Shown here one piece after another: positions 48,133 through 58,408 of a stretch of 64,000 bases of DNA (the stretch's first letter is position 1; every line of letters starts with the position of its first letter). A program made the position numbers and the translations under genes. Source of the stretch: Polynucleobacter finlandensis (GTDB lineage Bacteria > Pseudomonadota > Gammaproteobacteria > Burkholderiales > Burkholderiaceae); contig NZ_JACVPS010000003.1 in NCBI RefSeq assembly GCF_018881755.1, positions 62,001 to 126,000 on the forward strand. The letters run 5' to 3'. Under the pieces are notes generated by a model that saw nothing but the letters and a program-made list of their open reading frames with translations, was not told the origin of the DNA and ran no database searches.

Positions 48133-48938
48133 TGAACTTCGCTCTGACCCTATTTGTTCTAGTGGTTGTTTCGGGCATCGCCTGGGTTGCTGACAAACTC
48201 TACTTTGCACCGCAAAGACGCATTGCCGGTATTGAGCGCATGCCGCTATGGCTAGAGTACTCGGCTAGTTTCTTCCCAGTGATTTGTGCAGTGTTTGTAT
48301 TGCGCTCATTCTTGGTTGAGCCGTTTAAGATCCCTTCTGGCTCGATGATTCCAACGCTACAAATTGGTGATTTTATTTTGGTAAATAAGTTCACTTACGG
48401 GATTCGTTTACCAGTCATCAATAAGAAAGTAGTTGAATTAGGCTCACCTAAGCGTGGCGATGTTGTGGTGTTTCGCTATCCCCGTGATGAATCCGTTGAT
48501 TACATCAAGCGCATTGTGGGTTTGCCAGGTGATGTTATTGAGTATCAAGATAAGCGCCTCACGATCAATGGTCAGCCCTTGGGTTACAGCGGCGGCGAAG
48601 CCTATCTCGATCCTGAGAGCATGCGTTATGCCAAAGAATTCACCGAGACCTTTCCAATTGATTTAGGCGCCAATAGTCACCAGATCCTGAATAATCCTGA
48701 TCGTCCGGCCGGTAATTTTCCAGCGGAGCGTTTCCCAGGATTTGAGAACTGCCAATATCAAAATGCAGGTTTAATTTGCAAGATCCCAGCTGGTCATTAC
48801 TTTGCTATGGGTGATAACCGTGATAACAGTGCGGATTCCCGTTTTTGGGGGTTTGTGCCAGACCAAAACATTGTGGGTAGAGCGTTTTTTGTTTGGCTCA
48901 ACCTAGGTTCATTGAGTCGTATTGGTGGATTTCAGTAA
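48132..48938 (+). CDS. lepB: signal peptidase I
   Basis: This 268-residue S26 protease has two N-terminal transmembrane segments (residues 3-20 and 43-58), the catalytic Ser71 in PSGSMIPTL and the catalytic Lys126 in YIKRIVGLPGD. The GDNRDNSADSR box lies near the C terminus. It removes Sec and Tat signal peptides at the outer face of the inner membrane. It sits in the lepA-lepB-rnc-era order conserved across proteobacteria. Confidence 0.97.
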   Translation: MNFALTLFVLVVVSGIAWVADKLYFAPQRRIAGIERMPLWLEYSASFFPVICAVFVLRSFLVEPFKIPSGSMIPTLQIGDFILVNKFTYGIRLPVINKKVVELGSPKRGDVVVFRYPRDESVDYIKRIVGLPGDVIEYQDKRLTINGQPLGYSGGEAYLDPESMRYAKEFTETFPIDLGANSHQILNNPDRPAGNFPAERFPGFENCQYQNAGLICKIPAGHYFAMGDNRDNSADSRFWGFVPDQNIVGRAFFVWLNLGSLSRIGGFQ

Positions 48939-48941
48939 ATC

Positions 48942-49733
48942 ATGAACGCGCGCACCGTTATCGATACTGCACCGCTACAAGAGCGGCTTGGGTATAGTTT
49001 TAAAAAGATTGAGCTCCTCAATCAGGCGTTGACGCATCGAAGCCATAGCAAGAAAAATAATGAGCGTTTGGAGTTTTTGGGCGATTCAATTCTTAATTGC
49101 GTTGTTGCGGATCTGCTTTACGAGCGCTACTCCGACTTAGATGAGGGTGATCTCTCTCGTGTGCGCGCGAACTTGGTTAAGCAACAGGCCTTATATGAGA
49201 TTGCACAAACCCTATCTCTATCTGATTACTTGCGTTTAGGTGAAGGCGAGCTCAAGAGCGGCGGATTCCGCAGGCCTTCTATTTTGGCTGACACACTCGA
49301 AGCGGTTACTGGTGCCATCTTTTTAGATGGCGGCTTTGATGCTGCCAAGACTTGTTTGCGTAAACTGTATTCCGTTATTTTGTCGCAGGTCGACCCTAAG
49401 ACCTTGGGTAAAGATGACAAAACGCTATTGCAAGAATGTTTACAAGGCTATCAACTACCTCTGCCAACTTATAACGTTACCGGCACCACTGGCGCTGCGC
49501 ACAACCAACAATTTGAAGTTGAGTGCCTTATACCAAGCCATAAAGTGGCGGTAAAGGGTGAGGGTGCTTCGCGCCGTGCTGCTGAGCAAGCGGCTGCGAA
49601 GTTGGCTTTAATTGCAATGATGAAAGCTTTGCCACAAGAATCTCGCAAACCCAAGAAGACTCGGTCCGCCAAAAAGAAAGCGGCAAAGAAAGAAGTGACC
49701 GAAGAGCAGTTCAATCTTAAGCTGAAGGGCTAA
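48942..49733 (+). CDS. rnc: ribonuclease III
   Basis: This is a 263-residue RNase III. The signature [10 protein letters not shown] is near residues 40-49 (metal-binding Glu44 and Asp48). A dsRNA-binding domain covers about residues 155-230, and the C-terminal tail is Lys-rich beyond the usual length. It processes rRNA precursors and double-stranded mRNA regions. It begins 3 bases after the lepB stop and ends 2 bases before era. Confidence 0.96.
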   Translation: MNARTVIDTAPLQERLGYSFKKIELLNQALTHRSHSKKNNERLEFLGDSILNCVVADLLYERYSDLDEGDLSRVRANLVKQQALYEIAQTLSLSDYLRLGEGELKSGGFRRPSILADTLEAVTGAIFLDGGFDAAKTCLRKLYSVILSQVDPKTLGKDDKTLLQECLQGYQLPLPTYNVTGTTGAAHNQQFEVECLIPSHKVAVKGEGASRRAAEQAAAKLALIAMMKALPQESRKPKKTRSAKKKAAKKEVTEEQFNLKLKG

Positions 49734-49735
49734 TC

Positions 49736-50674
49736 GTGTTTAGATGCGGCACTATCGCCATTGTTGGGCGTCCCAATATGGGCAAATCGACTTTACTGAA
49801 CGCTTTAGTTGGTCAGAAGATCAGCATTACTTCACGCAAAGCCCAAACCACGCGCCATCGCATTCTGGGGATTCAGAATCGTGAAGAGGCGCAATTCATT
49901 TTCATTGATACGCCTGGTTTCCAGACCCGTCTCATGAACACCTTGAATAAAGCATTGAACCGCACAGTCACCACCGCATTGCAAGATGTCAATGTTGCTT
50001 GCTTTGTAGTAGAAGCCGGTTACTTTGGCGAGGATGATAAAAAGGTATTAAAGCTGTTGCCATCAGATCTACCAGTGGTGCTCGTGCTCAATAAGCTTGA
50101 TTTATTTAATAGTCGTTTTCAGACGCCTTCGGAGCGTGACCAGGCGCTGCTCAATTTTATGAAGGATATGTCTGTACCGTGGAGCCAGCTTGGTGGCCAC
50201 GAAGATCAGGACAAATGTGAGTTTGCTGAAATCGTGCCAATGAGCGCAAAGAGTCCTGCAGATGTGCAAAGATTGTTAGATGTCTTAGAGGGATATTTAC
50301 CCGAAGGCGAGGCAATTTATGACGTCGATACCGTAACGGATCGTAGTGAGCGTTTCTTGGCTGCTGAGATTCTGCGTGAAAAAGTATTCCGCTTTACTGG
50401 TGAAGAGTTGCCTTACACCAGCACGGTAGTCATTGATCAGTTCAAGATGGATGGCAAGATGCGTCGCATTGCTGCAACCATTTTGGTCGATCGTGACAGC
50501 CACAAGGCGATGATTATTGGTGCAAAAGGCGAGCGCCTGAAAAAGATTTCTACAGATGCCCGTATCGATATGGAAAAACTATTTGATGGCAAGGTCTTCC
50601 TGGAGACTTGGGTCAAAGTGAAGCGTGGCTGGGCTGATGATCGTGCTGAACTTCGGGCGCAGGGTCTGGAGTAA
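49736..50674 (+). CDS. era: GTPase Era
   Basis: This 312-residue protein starts at GTG 49736. G1 GRPNMGKST is at residues 11-19, G3 is DTPGF, and G4 is NKLD. The C-terminal KH domain contains the [13 protein letters not shown]-binding loop. Era binds the 3' end of 16S rRNA during 30S assembly. It is tightly packed between rnc and recO, suggesting a single transcript from lepA onwards. Confidence 0.97.
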   Translation: MFRCGTIAIVGRPNMGKSTLLNALVGQKISITSRKAQTTRHRILGIQNREEAQFIFIDTPGFQTRLMNTLNKALNRTVTTALQDVNVACFVVEAGYFGEDDKKVLKLLPSDLPVVLVLNKLDLFNSRFQTPSERDQALLNFMKDMSVPWSQLGGHEDQDKCEFAEIVPMSAKSPADVQRLLDVLEGYLPEGEAIYDVDTVTDRSERFLAAEILREKVFRFTGEELPYTSTVVIDQFKMDGKMRRIAATILVDRDSHKAMIIGAKGERLKKISTDARIDMEKLFDGKVFLETWVKVKRGWADDRAELRAQGLE

Positions 50675-50679
50675 CGCTC

Positions 50680-51414
50680 ATGGCCTCGATTCGTGTTGCT
50701 GACGAGCCTGCCTTTGTATTGCACAGCATCCCCTATAAAGAGACTAGCTTAATTCTGGATGTGTTTACGCGGCAATATGGCCGCATTGCCTTGATTGCTA
50801 AAGGCGCTAAGCGTCCACACTCTGTCTTACGCCCTGTTTTGCAACGCTTCCAGCCGCTACTCGTATCTTGGAGTGGTAAATCAGAACTCCGCACCCTCAC
50901 TAAATCGGAGTGGGTTGGTGGCACACCCTCATTAGTCGGCGATGCTTTGCTTTGTGGTTTCTATCTCAATGAATTGTTGGTTAAATTTCTGGCGCGTGAA
51001 GATGATTACGAAAAACTTTACGATCGCTATACGGAAACTATCTCCGCTCTATCCAATCTAGAGTTTGAATCTAAAGGCTTAGAAGAAATCCTTCGACCGT
51101 TTGAGCTGTCCTTATTGCAAGAGACGGGTTATGCGGCAGCATTGGATCGATGTGTTGAGACTAATGAGCCTCCAGTGCTTGATCGACAGTATGTCTATCA
51201 GCCTGAGCGTGGCGTTCGACCATTGCAGGCAGATGATCCTGGCCATTGGCCTACTCTAGCGGGCAGATCTCTTTTAGCGATAGCGGTAGGGGATTTTTCT
51301 GATCCAGAGACACTCTCTGAGAGTAAGCAGCTCATGCGCTTCCTTTTGGGCTTGCACTTGCAAGATCAGGTTTTGACAACCCGTCAAATTTTGATTGATC
51401 TCAAGAAAATCTAG
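50680..51414 (+). CDS. recO: DNA repair protein RecO
   Basis: This 244-residue RecO has an N-terminal OB-fold (VLHSIPYKETSLILDVFTR...GRIALIAKGAKRPHS), a typical RecO signature, then a helical C-terminal domain. It lacks an obvious four-cysteine zinc motif, as in many betaproteobacterial RecO. It loads RecA onto SSB-coated DNA in the RecFOR pathway. It lies 5 bases after era. Confidence 0.93.
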   Translation: MASIRVADEPAFVLHSIPYKETSLILDVFTRQYGRIALIAKGAKRPHSVLRPVLQRFQPLLVSWSGKSELRTLTKSEWVGGTPSLVGDALLCGFYLNELLVKFLAREDDYEKLYDRYTETISALSNLEFESKGLEEILRPFELSLLQETGYAAALDRCVETNEPPVLDRQYVYQPERGVRPLQADDPGHWPTLAGRSLLAIAVGDFSDPETLSESKQLMRFLLGLHLQDQVLTTRQILIDLKKI

Positions 51415-51426
51415 TAATCTACTCAA

Positions 51427-52170
51427 ATGAGTCACTCTAAAGCCCTCGAGCTCGGCATCAATATTGATCACGTAGCGACATTGCGTAATGCGCGCGGGAC
51501 GATTTACCCTGATCCTCTCAAAGCGGCACGTTTAGCCGAAGAAGCTGGGGCCGATTTAATCACTCTACATTTACGCGAAGACCGTCGTCATATAAAGGAT
51601 GCGGATTTATTAGCGCTGCGCCCACTAATCAAAACGCGTATGAATCTCGAGTGTGCCGTAACACCAGAGATGCTGAATATTGCCTGTCAGGTTAAACCAC
51701 ATGATGTTTGTCTGGTCCCTGAGAAGCGTGAAGAGGTCACTACTGAAGGCGGCTTAGATGTAATAGGCCATTTTGCGGCCGTTAAAGCAGCTACCACGCA
51801 ATTACAAAATGCGGGCATTCGGGTATCGCTATTTATTGACCCAGAAGAAAAGCAAATTCAGGCGGCTAAGGATGTTGGTGCCACCGTGGTGGAATTACAT
51901 ACTGGCCGTTACGCAGATCTAGATGGCGATGCTCAAGTACAAGAGTTGGAGCGCATTAAAAAAGCTGCACAGTTCGGCGTCAACATTGGCCTCAGAGTCA
52001 ATGCAGGGCATGGCTTACATGAAGGCAATGTATTGCCGATAGCTGCCATTGCTGAATTATCTGAGCTCAATATTGGACATGCCATTGTTGCTGAAGCCTT
52101 GTTCAAGGGTTGGCAAAAAGCCATTGTGGATATGAAGGCTCTTATGGTTCAGGGCAGAGCAAAGTCCTAG
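51427..52170 (+). CDS. pdxJ: pyridoxine 5'-phosphate synthase
   Basis: This 247-residue TIM-barrel protein shows the PdxJ start [22 protein letters not shown], plus [19 protein letters not shown] and [11 protein letters not shown]. It condenses deoxyxylulose 5-phosphate with amino-hydroxyacetone phosphate to make PNP. The pdxJ-acpS pair downstream of recO is conserved in proteobacteria. Confidence 0.97.
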   Translation: MSHSKALELGINIDHVATLRNARGTIYPDPLKAARLAEEAGADLITLHLREDRRHIKDADLLALRPLIKTRMNLECAVTPEMLNIACQVKPHDVCLVPEKREEVTTEGGLDVIGHFAAVKAATTQLQNAGIRVSLFIDPEEKQIQAAKDVGATVVELHTGRYADLDGDAQVQELERIKKAAQFGVNIGLRVNAGHGLHEGNVLPIAAIAELSELNIGHAIVAEALFKGWQKAIVDMKALMVQGRAKS

Positions 52171-52191
52171 AATATTTAAAGCAGATAAAAA

Positions 52192-52584
52192 ATGATCATT
52201 GGCATTGGTACAGACATCCTGCAAATCGAGCGCTTACAAGCAGCTTATGACCGCACCAATGGTCGCTTAGCAGAGAGAATTCTGGGTCCCGATGAGATGC
52301 TGGTCTTTAAGCATCGTCTTGCCAGAAATCATAAGCGGGGGATTGCATTCTTGGCAACGCGTTTTGCGGCTAAGGAAGCTTTTTCGAAAGCCATTGGCTT
52401 GGGTATGCGCATGCCCATGACCTGGCGCTCTTTGCAGACATTGAATGAACCCAGCGGTAAACCTGTCACTTCCTATTTGGGGGCACTAGCGCTATTTATG
52501 CAAGAGAAAAACTGGGAAGCTCAGGTAACAGTGAGTGACGAGCAGGATATGGCAATAGCTCATGTCATCGTCGTTCAGAAGTAA
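52192..52584 (+). CDS. acpS: holo-ACP synthase
   Basis: This 130-residue 4'-phosphopantetheinyl transferase has [12 protein letters not shown] (metal-binding Asp) and [13 protein letters not shown] (Glu and Lys of the active site). It converts apo-AcpP to holo-AcpP using CoA. It lies 21 bases after pdxJ. Confidence 0.96.
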   Translation: MIIGIGTDILQIERLQAAYDRTNGRLAERILGPDEMLVFKHRLARNHKRGIAFLATRFAAKEAFSKAIGLGMRMPMTWRSLQTLNEPSGKPVTSYLGALALFMQEKNWEAQVTVSDEQDMAIAHVIVVQK

Positions 52585-52629
52585 GTGCAAAATTAAATCA
52601 GATCTAAAAAGAGAAATAACGGGGAAGAG

Positions 52630-53703
52630 ATGAGTAAGTCAACCATGAACCCGGGCCCGATTACATTGGATGTCGTTGGTCTTGAGTTAAGCGCCGAAGA
52701 TCGCCGTCGTATTTTGCATCCGCTAACGGGCGGCGTCATCTTGTTTGGCCGTAACTTTTCCAATCGTAAGCAACTTACCAAGTTAAGCTCTGAGATTAAA
52801 AAGCTTCGCTCCGACGTATTGATTTCGATTGATCATGAGGGCGGCAGAGTGCAGCGCTGCAGGACCGATGGCTTCACCCATCTCCCAGCGATGCGTAAAT
52901 TGGGCGAACTCTGGGCGGCTAAAAGTGCATCCACGCATGCCGCTGAATCAGCAGCGCTCGCAATGGCTGCAGCCACTGCTTGTGGCTACGTTCTAGCTTC
53001 TGAGTTACGCGCCTGTGGTATCGACTTTAGTTTTACACCTGTACTCGATTTGGATTTTGGTCGCAGTGGTGTGATTGGTGATCGTTCTTTTAGTCGTGAC
53101 CCACAAATTGTTTTTGCTCTGGCAAAGAGTCTGAATGAAGGTTTACGTTTGGCGGGTATGGCTAACTGCGGCAAACACTTCCCAGGGCATGGTTGGGCTG
53201 AGGCGGATTCTCATGTGGCTATTCCAGTAGATGAGCGGTCCTTGGCAGAAATTCTCAATGATGATGCTAAACCTTATGAGTGGTTGGATCTGAGTTTGGC
53301 AGCGGTAATGCCGGCGCATGTGATCTATCCAAAAGTGGATGCGTTGCCGGCAGGTTTTTCTAAGATCTGGCTACATTCAGTACTACGTCAAGAATTAGGC
53401 TTCGAAGGGGTGATCTTTAGTGATGACCTCTCGATGGAGGGGGCAAGTGTTGCCGGGTCTGTAGTGAAGGGTGCTGAACTTGCACTCGAGGCAGGTTGCG
53501 ATGCCGTCTTAATTTGCAATCGTCCTGACCTTGCTGATCAGCTGCTCTCAAAGCTCAAGGCATCCAAAGCCAAGCAAGCTCAGTCAGCTACTCGTTTGAA
53601 TCGCCTAATGCCCCAAGCGCCAGCATTCCCTTGGGATACTCTTCAGAATGAAGTGGAGTATCAGCATGCTAAAGGGCTACTACAACAACTGAAATTGATT
53701 TAA
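52630..53703 (+). CDS. nagZ: beta-N-acetylhexosaminidase
   Basis: This is a 357-residue GH3 enzyme. It has SIDHEGGRVQR, the KHFPGHGWAEADSH motif carrying the catalytic His-Asp dyad, and the nucleophile Asp in FSDDLSMEGA. NagZ removes GlcNAc from 1,6-anhydro-muropeptides in the cytoplasm during peptidoglycan recycling, downstream of lytic transglycosylases such as the MltB here. A palindromic terminator follows. Confidence 0.95.
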   Translation: MSKSTMNPGPITLDVVGLELSAEDRRRILHPLTGGVILFGRNFSNRKQLTKLSSEIKKLRSDVLISIDHEGGRVQRCRTDGFTHLPAMRKLGELWAAKSASTHAAESAALAMAAATACGYVLASELRACGIDFSFTPVLDLDFGRSGVIGDRSFSRDPQIVFALAKSLNEGLRLAGMANCGKHFPGHGWAEADSHVAIPVDERSLAEILNDDAKPYEWLDLSLAAVMPAHVIYPKVDALPAGFSKIWLHSVLRQELGFEGVIFSDDLSMEGASVAGSVVKGAELALEAGCDAVLICNRPDLADQLLSKLKASKAKQAQSATRLNRLMPQAPAFPWDTLQNEVEYQHAKGLLQQLKLI

Positions 53704-53706
53704 TAA

Positions 53707-53736
53707 TTAAAAAGCCCGGCATGCCGGGCTTTTTAA
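53707..53736. terminator. perfectly palindromic bidirectional terminator
   Basis: The 30 bases are an exact palindrome, centred between 53721 and 53722, with core AAAGCCCGGC and its complement flanked by A and T runs. It serves nagZ and convergent efp. One of the strongest terminators in the window. Confidence 0.9.
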
Positions 53737-53779
53737 TATCAACGCAATAAGATCAACGCTAGGTTAACTGTATAGATTC

Positions 53780-54340
53780 TTAGTTAGCGCGGCTGCGGTA
53801 TTCGCCAGTGCGTGTGTCGATTTCAATCTTGTCACCAGTGTTGCAGAACAAAGGCACTTGCAGTTCATAGCCAGTTGCCAATTTTGCATTCTTCAACACT
53901 TTACCGGAGCTGGTGTCGCCTTTAACTGCTGGCTCTGTGTAAATGATTTCACGAACTAAAGAGTTTGGCATTGCTACTGAGAGTGCTTTACCTTCGTAGA
54001 ACACCACTTCACATGGCATGCTTTCTTCGAGGTAGTTCAGTGCGTCACCCATGAATTCTGCTTCTACTTCATATTGGTTGTATTCGGTATCCATAAATAC
54101 ATACATTGGGTCAGCGAAATAGGAGTAGGTGCAATCTTTCTTGTCGAGGATCACCACATCAAACTTGTCATCGGCTTTGTAAACACCTTCGTTAGGTGCG
54201 CCTGTTAACAAATTCTTAAATTTCATTTTCACAACAGAGGAGTTACGGCCTGAGCGGCTATATTCGGCTTTCAAAACGACCATGGCATCGGTGCCGATCA
54301 TTACTACGTTACCAACGCGAAGTTCTTGTGCTGTTTTCAT
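53780..54340 (-). CDS. efp: elongation factor P
   Basis: This is a 186-residue EF-P with three beta-barrel domains. The domain I loop reads SRSGRNSS and places Arg at position 32, where other EF-Ps carry Lys34-type residues. Arg32 is the residue rhamnosylated by EarP, and earP lies 87 bases upstream on the same strand. EF-P rescues ribosomes stalled at polyproline. Confidence 0.97.
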   Translation of the reverse strand: MKTAQELRVGNVVMIGTDAMVVLKAEYSRSGRNSSVVKMKFKNLLTGAPNEGVYKADDKFDVVILDKKDCTYSYFADPMYVFMDTEYNQYEVEAEFMGDALNYLEESMPCEVVFYEGKALSVAMPNSLVREIIYTEPAVKGDTSSGKVLKNAKLATGYELQVPLFCNTGDKIEIDTRTGEYRSRAN

Positions 54341-54427
54341 CTTGCTATTCCTGGGTGCAGAGCTGAATTTCTGCGGGTTTTATCAAAGACAAGATTGTAA
54401 CCGCCCGGAGGCCTTTTTCGTTCAGGC

Positions 54428-55498
54428 TTAGGCTACAAAGCGCATGAGACGGGCTGCCAAGCCCCCATCAGCGTGTTTTTCCAGTAAATGTCCGCGCCAG
54501 GCCTTTGAATGGAGCTTCCAGGCATCCAAAGACTTAAGCCACTCTTGAGGCATCGCCCAGGTCATCGCCGCGATAGAGGCGGTTTTAAGGTCTTGGCTAG
54601 CCGACTCTAAGTAGAGATCCAGAAAGGCCGCTAATTTCACTTGATGCGCACCATCATCTTGAGGGTAGATATGCCAAAGGAATGGTTTTCCAGCTAGCTG
54701 AGCACGTACAAAAGAATCTTCGCCACGTACGATATTGAAATCACATTGTGAAAGTAGCCAGTCATATTCATCTTGTGTCACAAATGGAATAGGCAGTAAT
54801 TGAATGGTTTCTGGGAGTTGGATTTGCTGTCCAGTGTTAATGCCAAGTAATTCAGTCTGACCGTGTGTCAAAACGATATCGTAGTCTCCCCCGGTTGAGT
54901 CAAGATCTTCTAGCCATTTTCTTAGTGGCGCACCCGGGTAACAAAAGATGCTGATCCGTTTGGCATTGGTGCGCAGTTTTGACCAAGTGGCCTCCAGGGC
55001 TGCGGGCACTTGCTTTGCAAGCACCGTTGACTCTTCTGGAATAGGGTCTAACAGAAGGCCACCTGAATTCTCTTGGAAGCCCGGGAAGAAAAAGTATTTT
55101 GGAATGCCATGTGCTTGTGGTGAAGCCTTTGCATGAAACTCCGTAATCCACGGCTCAGCACTCAAATACTCTAAGTTAATGATGATGGGTTTTTTTGGGG
55201 CAATCAGTAAGCCGGCAAGATATCTATCTGGCAGAGTGCAAGCAAAGGCTTCAATGACAACATCCGGCGCCTGAACAGGATGTCGTGCATTATTCAAGCT
55301 AGCTTCCCAAGGCAGAAGATCGATTCTGTGTTTAACGGATTGATCTACGCCCGAAGCGAGTAAATTGAGGGTTGGCAGGTCATCACAAAAGATGCGGACA
55401 TCTTGACCATGAAGACTTGATAAGCTTCGGGCTAGACGCCAGCAAACACCGGCATCACCATAGTTGTCTACGATTTGGCAGAAAATATCCCAACGCAT
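54428..55498 (-). CDS. earP: EF-P arginine-32 rhamnosyltransferase
   Basis: This 356-residue GT-B-like protein (formerly DUF2331) begins [26 protein letters not shown], the EarP signature containing the catalytic-region Asp in DNYGDAG. A C-terminal [23 protein letters not shown] forms the dTDP-rhamnose side. It transfers rhamnose to Arg32 of EF-P, encoded downstream. Its ATG overlaps the uvrC ATG on the other strand (CATG at 55496-55499). Confidence 0.93.
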   Translation of the reverse strand: MRWDIFCQIVDNYGDAGVCWRLARSLSSLHGQDVRIFCDDLPTLNLLASGVDQSVKHRIDLLPWEASLNNARHPVQAPDVVIEAFACTLPDRYLAGLLIAPKKPIIINLEYLSAEPWITEFHAKASPQAHGIPKYFFFPGFQENSGGLLLDPIPEESTVLAKQVPAALEATWSKLRTNAKRISIFCYPGAPLRKWLEDLDSTGGDYDIVLTHGQTELLGINTGQQIQLPETIQLLPIPFVTQDEYDWLLSQCDFNIVRGEDSFVRAQLAGKPFLWHIYPQDDGAHQVKLAAFLDLYLESASQDLKTASIAAMTWAMPQEWLKSLDAWKLHSKAWRGHLLEKHADGGLAARLMRFVA

Positions 55499-57398
55499 GA
55501 GTAATTCGCTTTTTCAGAACCTTCAGCAAGACGTTAAACGGCTTCCCGGATTGCCGGGGGTATATCGCTTTTTTGACGAAGCGGGACAGATTCTATATGT
55601 AGGCAAAGCCCGCAACCTCAAAAAGCGCGTTTCTAGTTATTTCCAGCGCACGCAACTTTCACCGCGGATTGCGCTGATGGTGGGAAAAATTGCTCGCTAT
55701 GAAACAACAGTAACACGGACCGAAACAGAGGCGCTGATTCTAGAGAACAATCTCATTAAAGAATTAGCCCCGCCTTTTAATATCCTATTTCGTGATGACA
55801 AGTCTTATCCCTATGTCATGCTCACCGGCCATGAATATCCCCGCCTCGCCTCCTATCGTGGCAAAGTGGATAAACGTCATCATTACTTTGGCCCATTTCC
55901 AAATTCATGGGCAGTCCGCAACAGTGTGCAAATTTTGCAAAGGGTGTTTCGACTGAGAACTTGTGAAGACTCGGTCTTTAAGAATCGTAGTCGCCCTTGC
56001 TTGCTACACCAGATTCATCGCTGTAGTGCCCCTTGCGTCGGACGTTTAAGCTCTGCGCAGTATGGTCAAGATGTTGCGCAAGCCACGCGATTTTTAGAGG
56101 GTGACCATAGTCGAGTCTTGACTGAGCTTGAAAAAGAAATGCAATTACATAGCGAGGCAATGGAGTTTGAAATGGCTGCGGTATTGCGCGATCGCATCGC
56201 AGACCTATCGAGTGTTCTACAGCAGCAGTCCATGGATACAGTTGCTGAAGGCGAGGGAGATGTCGACATCATTGCTGTTGCACAGATGGAAGGCATGATC
56301 TGCGTCAATTTGGCGATGGTCCGCGGTGGTCGCCATTTGGGTGATCGAGCGTATTTCCCTAAAGGTCGACAAGCCTCTGGCGATTTGCTTACGCCTGCGG
56401 AAATCTTAGAGGCATTTATTACACAACATTATTTGGATGATCTTGCTGAAGGTGAGTCCGCATCTGCCCATTTAATACCGTCAGTATTGATTCTGAATCA
56501 TCCTCTGCAGTCTTCGCTTGATGAAGGTGAGAGCTCGCCAGAAGATCTACAAGAGTTGATCAATCTACAGGCTGGCAGAAAAATTACTTTCTTACATCAG
56601 CCTCAAGGCCAAAGGCGCCATTGGTTGGGGATGGCAGAGGGCAATGCCAAGATTGCTTTAACAAAACGACTGGTCGAGACTGGTGGTCAGCTAGCTAGGG
56701 CAAGGGCCTTGGCTGACGTTCTGAGTCTGGAGCTGGAAAGCTTAGAACAGTTACGCATCGAATGTTTTGATATTAGCCACACTTCTGGAGAGGCGACTCA
56801 AGCTTCTTGCGTGGTGTATGCAAAGAATGCAATGCAATCGAGTGAGTATCGACGCTTCAATATCAATGACATTACCCCCGGTGATGACTACGCAGCAATG
56901 CGGCAAGTATTGCAACGACGGTATGCCAACTACCAAGAGTTACCTGCAGAAAAAATGCCACAAGTGATTTTGGTTGACGGTGGCAAAGGCCAGGTTGAGA
57001 TGGCTCGGCAAGTCCTTTCTGAGTTTGGTATGGATATCAGCTTGATCGTGGGTGTTGCTAAGGGCGAGGGGCGCAAAGTTGGCTTAGAGACTTTGATATT
57101 TGCTGATGGGCGAGAGGCTTTAGAGCTTGGGATTGATAGTGCAGCGCTTTTACTGGTTGCCCAGATTCGAGATGAGGCGCATCGCTTTGCGATTACTGGT
57201 ATGCGTGCCAAACGCGCTAAGGCGAGGACAATTTCTCGTTTAGAGGAAATTGAGGGTATTGGCGCCAAAAGACGTCAAAAGCTCTTGGCTAGATTTGGAG
57301 GGCTGCGTGGTGTATCCAATGCCAGTATTGAAGAGATTGCTAGCGTAGAAGGCATTTCAACGACGCTCGCAGAGCAAATTTACCGACAGCTTCATTAA
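55497..57398 (+). CDS. uvrC: excinuclease ABC subunit C
   Basis: This 633-residue nuclease has an N-terminal GIY-YIG domain ([25 protein letters not shown]), a cysteine stretch [15 protein letters not shown], a UvrB-binding UVR region near residues 205-240, an RNase H-like C-terminal nuclease domain ([19 protein letters not shown]) and terminal helix-hairpin-helix motifs. I start at ATG 55497, which fits the family; the frame also extends to TTG 55464. No clear Shine-Dalgarno precedes the ATG. Confidence 0.95.
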   Translation: MSNSLFQNLQQDVKRLPGLPGVYRFFDEAGQILYVGKARNLKKRVSSYFQRTQLSPRIALMVGKIARYETTVTRTETEALILENNLIKELAPPFNILFRDDKSYPYVMLTGHEYPRLASYRGKVDKRHHYFGPFPNSWAVRNSVQILQRVFRLRTCEDSVFKNRSRPCLLHQIHRCSAPCVGRLSSAQYGQDVAQATRFLEGDHSRVLTELEKEMQLHSEAMEFEMAAVLRDRIADLSSVLQQQSMDTVAEGEGDVDIIAVAQMEGMICVNLAMVRGGRHLGDRAYFPKGRQASGDLLTPAEILEAFITQHYLDDLAEGESASAHLIPSVLILNHPLQSSLDEGESSPEDLQELINLQAGRKITFLHQPQGQRRHWLGMAEGNAKIALTKRLVETGGQLARARALADVLSLELESLEQLRIECFDISHTSGEATQASCVVYAKNAMQSSEYRRFNINDITPGDDYAAMRQVLQRRYANYQELPAEKMPQVILVDGGKGQVEMARQVLSEFGMDISLIVGVAKGEGRKVGLETLIFADGREALELGIDSAALLLVAQIRDEAHRFAITGMRAKRAKARTISRLEEIEGIGAKRRQKLLARFGGLRGVSNASIEEIASVEGISTTLAEQIYRQLH

Positions 57399-57421
57399 GC
57401 CCATTGGGGTATGCTTACGCT

Positions 57422-57997
57422 ATGCCATTCAATTTACCCATAGCCCTGACCTGGTTGCGTGTTGCAGTCATTCCGTTGATGGTGGCAATCTTTTATCTTC
57501 CGAATACTTGGCTGACGCCTTTTGAGCAAAACCTTTTTGCCACCATCCTCTTTGTATTTGCTGCAGTAACGGATTGGTTGGATGGTTTCTTGGCGCGTCG
57601 CATGAAGCAAGAATCTGCTTTTGGCCAGTTCTTGGATCCTGTGGCGGATAAGTTAATCGTCGCCGCTGCACTGTTGGTATTGCTCAATATGGATCGTGTG
57701 CAAGTGTGGGTTGCGCTGGTGATCATTGGTCGAGAAATCACGATCTCTGCGTTAAGAGAATGGATGGCATTGCTGGGCGCCGGAAAAAGCGTGGCAGTCA
57801 ATATGATCGGTAAATTAAAAACGACGGCACAGCTTGTTGCTATTCCTTTTTTACTTCTGAATGACACTTTATTTGGCTGGTTAGATTGCGCTCGAGTCGG
57901 TACTTGGTTAATTTGGGGGGCATCGTTTTTGACTCTGTGGTCGATGTTTTATTACCTACAAAAGGCTTTACCTCAGTTGGCTGGTAAGGTCGACTAA
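57422..57997 (+). CDS. pgsA: CDP-diacylglycerol-glycerol-3-phosphate 3-phosphatidyltransferase
   Basis: This 191-residue membrane enzyme (ATG 57422, MPFNLPIALTWLRV) has the CDP-alcohol phosphatidyltransferase motif D-x2-DG-x2-AR-x8-G-x3-D-x3-D in DWLDGFLARR...GQFLDPVADK, with four or more transmembrane segments. It makes phosphatidylglycerol phosphate. The frame opens 18 bases earlier at TTG, but the ATG matches family starts. It lies 23 bases after uvrC. Confidence 0.95.
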   Translation: MPFNLPIALTWLRVAVIPLMVAIFYLPNTWLTPFEQNLFATILFVFAAVTDWLDGFLARRMKQESAFGQFLDPVADKLIVAAALLVLLNMDRVQVWVALVIIGREITISALREWMALLGAGKSVAVNMIGKLKTTAQLVAIPFLLLNDTLFGWLDCARVGTWLIWGASFLTLWSMFYYLQKALPQLAGKVD

Positions 57998-58123
57998 ACA
58001 CCTTCGTCAGGCTTGAACCTAGGCCACATATAGCTTCGGTGTTTATTTGATCAGCACGCATTCTTCCTGGTTACGGGAAAAATGCTTTCTTTTGAATTGT
58101 TTGTTAAACTATCGCCCTGTTAT

Positions 58124-58199
58124 GCGGGAATAGCTCAGCTGGTAGAGCGATACCTTGCCAAGGTATAGGTCGGGAGTTCGAACCTCCTTTCCCGCTCCA
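58124..58199 (+). tRNA. tRNA-Gly (anticodon GCC)
   Basis: A full 76-nt cloverleaf with encoded CCA. The acceptor stem GCGGGAA pairs with TTCCCGC, the D arm is AGCTCAGCTGGTAGAGC, the anticodon stem ATACC/GGTAT encloses TTGCCAA (anticodon GCC), and the T arm contains GTTCGAA. The discriminator is T. Confidence 0.97.
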
Positions 58200-58205
58200 A
58201 GTTCG

Positions 58206-58235
58206 ATGGGAAGCCCTAAAAAGCTTCCCATTTTT
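58206..58235 (+). terminator. terminator-like hairpin between the two tRNA genes
   Basis: A 9-bp stem (ATGGGAAGC 58206-58214 with GCTTCCCAT 58223-58231) with an 8-base loop is followed by Ts. It lies between tRNA-Gly and tRNA-Cys and could end the tRNA-Gly transcript or act as a processing site. Confidence 0.65.
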
Positions 58236-58248
58236 GATTCAGGCATAT

Positions 58249-58322
58249 GGCGCGTTGGCCGAGTGGTTAGGCAGGAGCCTGCAAAGCTTCGTACGGGGGT
58301 TCGATTCCCTCACGCGCCTCCA
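58249..58322 (+). tRNA. tRNA-Cys (anticodon GCA)
   Basis: A 74-nt cloverleaf with encoded CCA. The acceptor GGCGCGT pairs with ACGCGCC, the anticodon stem GGAGC/GCTTC (one wobble) encloses CTGCAAA (anticodon GCA), and the T arm contains GTTCGAT. The discriminator U73 is the usual cysteine identity base. Confidence 0.96.
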
Positions 58323-58408
58323 GATAATTCTGTGAGTGCATTCCTTAATTGCTTGACGAATCGGGGGCTTCCCCTAAAATGTTCTCATTAAGTAGCCCGG
58401 TGAAAATA

